Assembly: GCF_022394535.1 (NCBI RefSeq)
Contig: NZ_CP089414.1
Coordinates: 2,232,001 to 2,296,000 of the forward strand
From: Dyella terrae
Lineage (GTDB): Bacteria > Pseudomonadota > Gammaproteobacteria > Xanthomonadales > Rhodanobacteraceae
DNA: 64,000 nucleotides
Reading direction: 5' to 3'
Each line of letters starts with the position of its first letter. Positions within the stretch are counted from its first letter, which is position 1. A model generated the notes under the pieces. It made no database searches and was not told the DNA's origin. It was given only the letters and a program-made list of their open reading frames with translations. Positions 61,532-64,000 of this stretch are shown here, piece by piece. The translations under genes were made by a program, and so were the position numbers.

Positions 61532-64000
61532 ATGAGGCTGCTGACGCTATCCCTGCGCACCTTGCGTCGCGAATGGCATCTACCCGAGCTACGCACGCTT
61601 GGCGCCTCACTGGTGCTTGCCGTGGTGGCGCTGGGCGTGGTCGCCACACTGGCCGCGCGCATGGAACGTGGCGTACTCGCCAGCGCAGCCGAGCTGATCG
61701 GCGGCGACCTTGGCATCAGCGCACCGCAATCGTTGCCGCCGGACTATGCAGCGCAAGCGCACCAACGCGGCCTGCAGGTCACGCAGGGCGCGAGCTTCCC
61801 CAGCGTGGCCTTCGCGCATGAGCAAAGCCAACTGCTCGACGTGCTCGCTACCGACAACGCTTATCCGCTGCGCGGCACGATGGAGCTGGCACAAGGCACC
61901 GGTGACACCACCGCAGGCCACGGGCCGGCAGCAGGTGCGGTCTATCTCGACCATCGCGCGCTGGTCGCCTTGGGCCTGAAGGTCGGCGACAGCCTGCAGT
62001 TGGGCGGGCGCGACCTGCGCATCGCCGCGGAACTGGTGCGCCTGCCCGATGGTGGTGAACTCGTGGCCATGGCGCCGCGCGCACTCATGAACATCGGCGA
62101 TGCCGAGCAGGCCGGCCTACTCGGCGTGGGCAGCCGCGCGCGCCATCGGCTGCTGGTGGCAGGCCAGCCTTCCCCAGTACAGGACTGGCGGACCTGGGTG
62201 GAAGCCCAGACCCTGCCGCAAGGCGCGGAGCTAATCACGCCGGAGCAAACTCAGGAACGCATGCGCAGCGCCTTCGACCGCGCCAGCGCCTTCCTGCGCC
62301 TCACGGCACTGCTTTCCGCGTTGCTGGCCGGCGTCGCCATTGCGCTGGCCGCACAGCGCTATGCGCGTCGCAAGACCAACGAAGTGGCACTGCTGCGCGC
62401 ACTCGGCACGCCACGCCGGCAAGTGCTGGGCCTGCTGGTCGGCACGCTGGGCTTGCTCGCCGTGCCTTCCGTGATTGTCGGCGCCCTGCTAGCGCTCGGT
62501 ATGGCGCAGATCACCTGGGGCTTTGCCAGCGAACTGTTCTCTGCCATCCCGACCACGCTGCCCCTGGAGCCCGCCATCGCCGCTGCCGTCATGGGCTTGG
62601 CGGTGCTCGCCGGCTTTGCGTTACCGCCGCTAGCGCGGCTTGCGGAGGTGCCACCGGTCGCTGTCTTCCGCGAAAGCGCGGCGCGACGCGTGCGCCGTTT
62701 CGATGCGCTGTATCTCGTACCTGCCCTGGTAGCGCTGTTACTGATCTGGAGCCAGAGCGGCTCGGCCAAGCTGGCAGGCATCCTTGCCGTGAGCCTGCTG
62801 GGTGTGGCCGTGGTCGCTGCCCTGCTCTCCGCCTTGCTGCTTTGGACAGCGCGACGCGTGGCGCCTGGAGCGCATCCTGCGCTACGCCTTGGGCTTGCTG
62901 CACTGGCTCGCCGTCGCGGCATGAGCTTGCTGCAGGCCACGGCACTGAGCCTGGGGCTGGTCGCGCTGTTGCTGCTGGCTATCGTTGCACCGGCCTTGCT
63001 CGAAGGTTGGCGACGCGAACTGCCGGCCGACACACCCAACTGGTTCGTGCTCAACCTGCAGGACGATCAACGCGAAGGTTTCGAGCAGGCTCTTGCACGC
63101 ATCGGCGGCCAGAAGCTCAATATGGCCCCGCTTGCCGTGGGCAAGCTCACGGCCATCAACGGCCAGCCCATTGATCAGATGCACTTCAAGGACGAGCGCG
63201 CCAAGGACTGGTCCGACCGCCAACTGCGCCTGTCCTGGGCCAGCGATCTGCCACCGAGCAACGAGGTGATCGCCGGGCAATGGCACGGCGAGCATCCGGC
63301 CGACGCCGAAGTATCCATCGACACGATGTGGCGCGACATGTACGGCCTGAAGGTCGGCGACATGATGCGTTTCAACGTGGGCGAAGGCAGCATCGACGCG
63401 CGGGTAGGCAGCATCCGCAAGGTGGATTGGACGTCGTTCCGGGTGAATTTCTTCCTGGTGTTCGATCCGGCGCATGCCGCCTCGTTGCCACATACGTGGA
63501 TTGCCAGTTTCTACCTTCCGCGTGGACACGCCGAATCCCTGGCGCAACTCAGCCGTGATTACAGCAACCTCAGCCTGATCGACGTCGACGCCATGCTCGA
63601 CCGCGTGCGCGAGATCGTGAATCAGGTAAGCGGTGCCGTGCGCTGGGTGCTTGCTTTCAGCCTGCTCGCAGGCGCACTGGTACTTGCTGCCGCACTCGCG
63701 TCCAGCGCGCAGGAGCGTCGCCACGAAGCCGCCCTGCTGCGCACGCTGGGCGCGCGCCGCACGCAGCTGCGCATGGCGGCGGCCTGCGAATTCGGGCTGC
63801 TGGGACTCGTGGCGGGCCTCACTGCCGCATTCGGTGCGGCGGGCACCGGGCTGTGGCTAGGACATGCCATCTTCCACATCGAACATTTCGTTCCGCCACT
63901 GGGATCGCTGCTGCTGGCTGCCCTCGCTGCCGCCGTCGTGGTGATGATGCTGGGCCTGATTGGCACGGCGCGCGTCAGCCGCACATCGCCCATGCAGCTG
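61532..64000 (+). CDS. ybbP: FtsX-like ABC transporter permease YbbP (3' partial)
   Basis: At least 823 residues, cut by the window end and still in frame at base 64000. An N-terminal helix (LGASLVLAVVALGVVATLAA) is followed by a periplasmic MacB-type domain, the first FtsX block (FLRLTALLSALLAGVAIALA, EVALLRALGTPRRQVLGLLV), a middle set of helices and the second FtsX block (WVLAFSLLAGALVLAAALAS, EAALLRTLGARRTQLRMAAA). With YbbA it forms an ABC-type complex likely to move or extract a membrane-derived substrate. The ATG at 61532 is used; GTG 61523 is an alternative. Confidence 0.92.
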   Translation, partial: MRLLTLSLRTLRREWHLPELRTLGASLVLAVVALGVVATLAARMERGVLASAAELIGGDLGISAPQSLPPDYAAQAHQRGLQVTQGASFPSVAFAHEQSQLLDVLATDNAYPLRGTMELAQGTGDTTAGHGPAAGAVYLDHRALVALGLKVGDSLQLGGRDLRIAAELVRLPDGGELVAMAPRALMNIGDAEQAGLLGVGSRARHRLLVAGQPSPVQDWRTWVEAQTLPQGAELITPEQTQERMRSAFDRASAFLRLTALLSALLAGVAIALAAQRYARRKTNEVALLRALGTPRRQVLGLLVGTLGLLAVPSVIVGALLALGMAQITWGFASELFSAIPTTLPLEPAIAAAVMGLAVLAGFALPPLARLAEVPPVAVFRESAARRVRRFDALYLVPALVALLLIWSQSGSAKLAGILAVSLLGVAVVAALLSALLLWTARRVAPGAHPALRLGLAALARRRGMSLLQATALSLGLVALLLLAIVAPALLEGWRRELPADTPNWFVLNLQDDQREGFEQALARIGGQKLNMAPLAVGKLTAINGQPIDQMHFKDERAKDWSDRQLRLSWASDLPPSNEVIAGQWHGEHPADAEVSIDTMWRDMYGLKVGDMMRFNVGEGSIDARVGSIRKVDWTSFRVNFFLVFDPAHAASLPHTWIASFYLPRGHAESLAQLSRDYSNLSLIDVDAMLDRVREIVNQVSGAVRWVLAFSLLAGALVLAAALASSAQERRHEAALLRTLGARRTQLRMAAACEFGLLGLVAGLTAAFGAAGTGLWLGHAIFHIEHFVPPLGSLLLAALAAAVVVMMLGLIGTARVSRTSPMQL

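Noticed and set aside
1..64000. CRISPR array, insertion sequence, tRNA or rRNA genes
   Set aside because: No regularly spaced repeats, transposase motifs, terminal inverted repeats or tRNA/rRNA-like segments were recognised by reading; small or divergent ones could be missed.

Overview
The window is high-GC (roughly 60-65%) gammaproteobacterial chromosome. The gene families and order (miaB-phoH-ybeY-corC; a type IV pilus set pilA ... pilB-pilC-pilD ... coaE; lgt-thyA-folA-Nudix/TMP-synthase; a Xanthomonas-type TonB receptor; RegB/RegA; tesA diverging from ybbA-ybbP) point to Xanthomonadales, most likely Rhodanobacteraceae (Dyella/Luteibacter/Rhodanobacter-like). That placement is inferred from gene content; no database search was possible. 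No tRNA, rRNA, CRISPR array, transposase or phage structural gene was seen.

Layout. 0-9.3 kb is housekeeping: a partial HtrA/DegS-type protease, a lytic transglycosylase, then miaB, a GNAT, phoH, ybeY, a six-hairpin-glycosidase-like secreted protein, corC (frameshifted) and a DUF4105/Lnb-like membrane protein where many relatives carry lnt. 9.3-16.3 kb has an acyltransferase-3/SGNH O-acetylase, CorA, the first of three TMTC-like membrane proteins and an S9 peptidase. 16.5-36.8 kb is the type IV pilus region, split by sugar genes. It holds a GT39-like GT-C protein, pilA behind a candidate sigma-54 promoter and two more TMTC-like proteins. Two converging cassettes follow: aminotransferase, Gfo/Idh oxidoreductase and ATP-grasp on the plus strand; aminotransferase, polyprenyl-P-type GT2, UDP-GlcNAc-2-epimerase-like, GT2 and flippase on the minus strand. 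Then come pilB, pilC and pilD. A phosphoethanolamine-transferase-like gene sits between pilD and coaE. 39-42.5 kb is the lgt-thyA-folA-Nudix operon, followed by a large TonB receptor.

45.8-49.1 kb looks like an accessory patch: a diverged acyltransferase-like gene, an ABC-ATPase remnant, an orphan fimbrial adhesin and an S24-type repressor lacking the catalytic serine. 49-64 kb returns to core functions: TPM/YgcG/LemA, DgkA, a POT peptide transporter, RegBA, an asparaginase-like Ntn hydrolase, a single-chain 3-oxoacid CoA-transferase, an OmpR-type two-component pair, tesA and ybbA-ybbP (cut by the window end).

The main biological hypothesis is a pilin-modification system. Genes that could make an amino-sugar donor on a polyprenyl carrier, flip it and transfer it with GT-C membrane enzymes are interleaved with pilA and pilBCD, together with a possible phosphoethanolamine transferase. 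The main technical caution is that seven genes carry apparent single-base frameshifts. Two lie in 8-base G tracts and four coincide with a CTCAG/CTGAG pentamer, so consensus-sequence error must be excluded before any of them is called a real pseudogene or a phase-variable gene.
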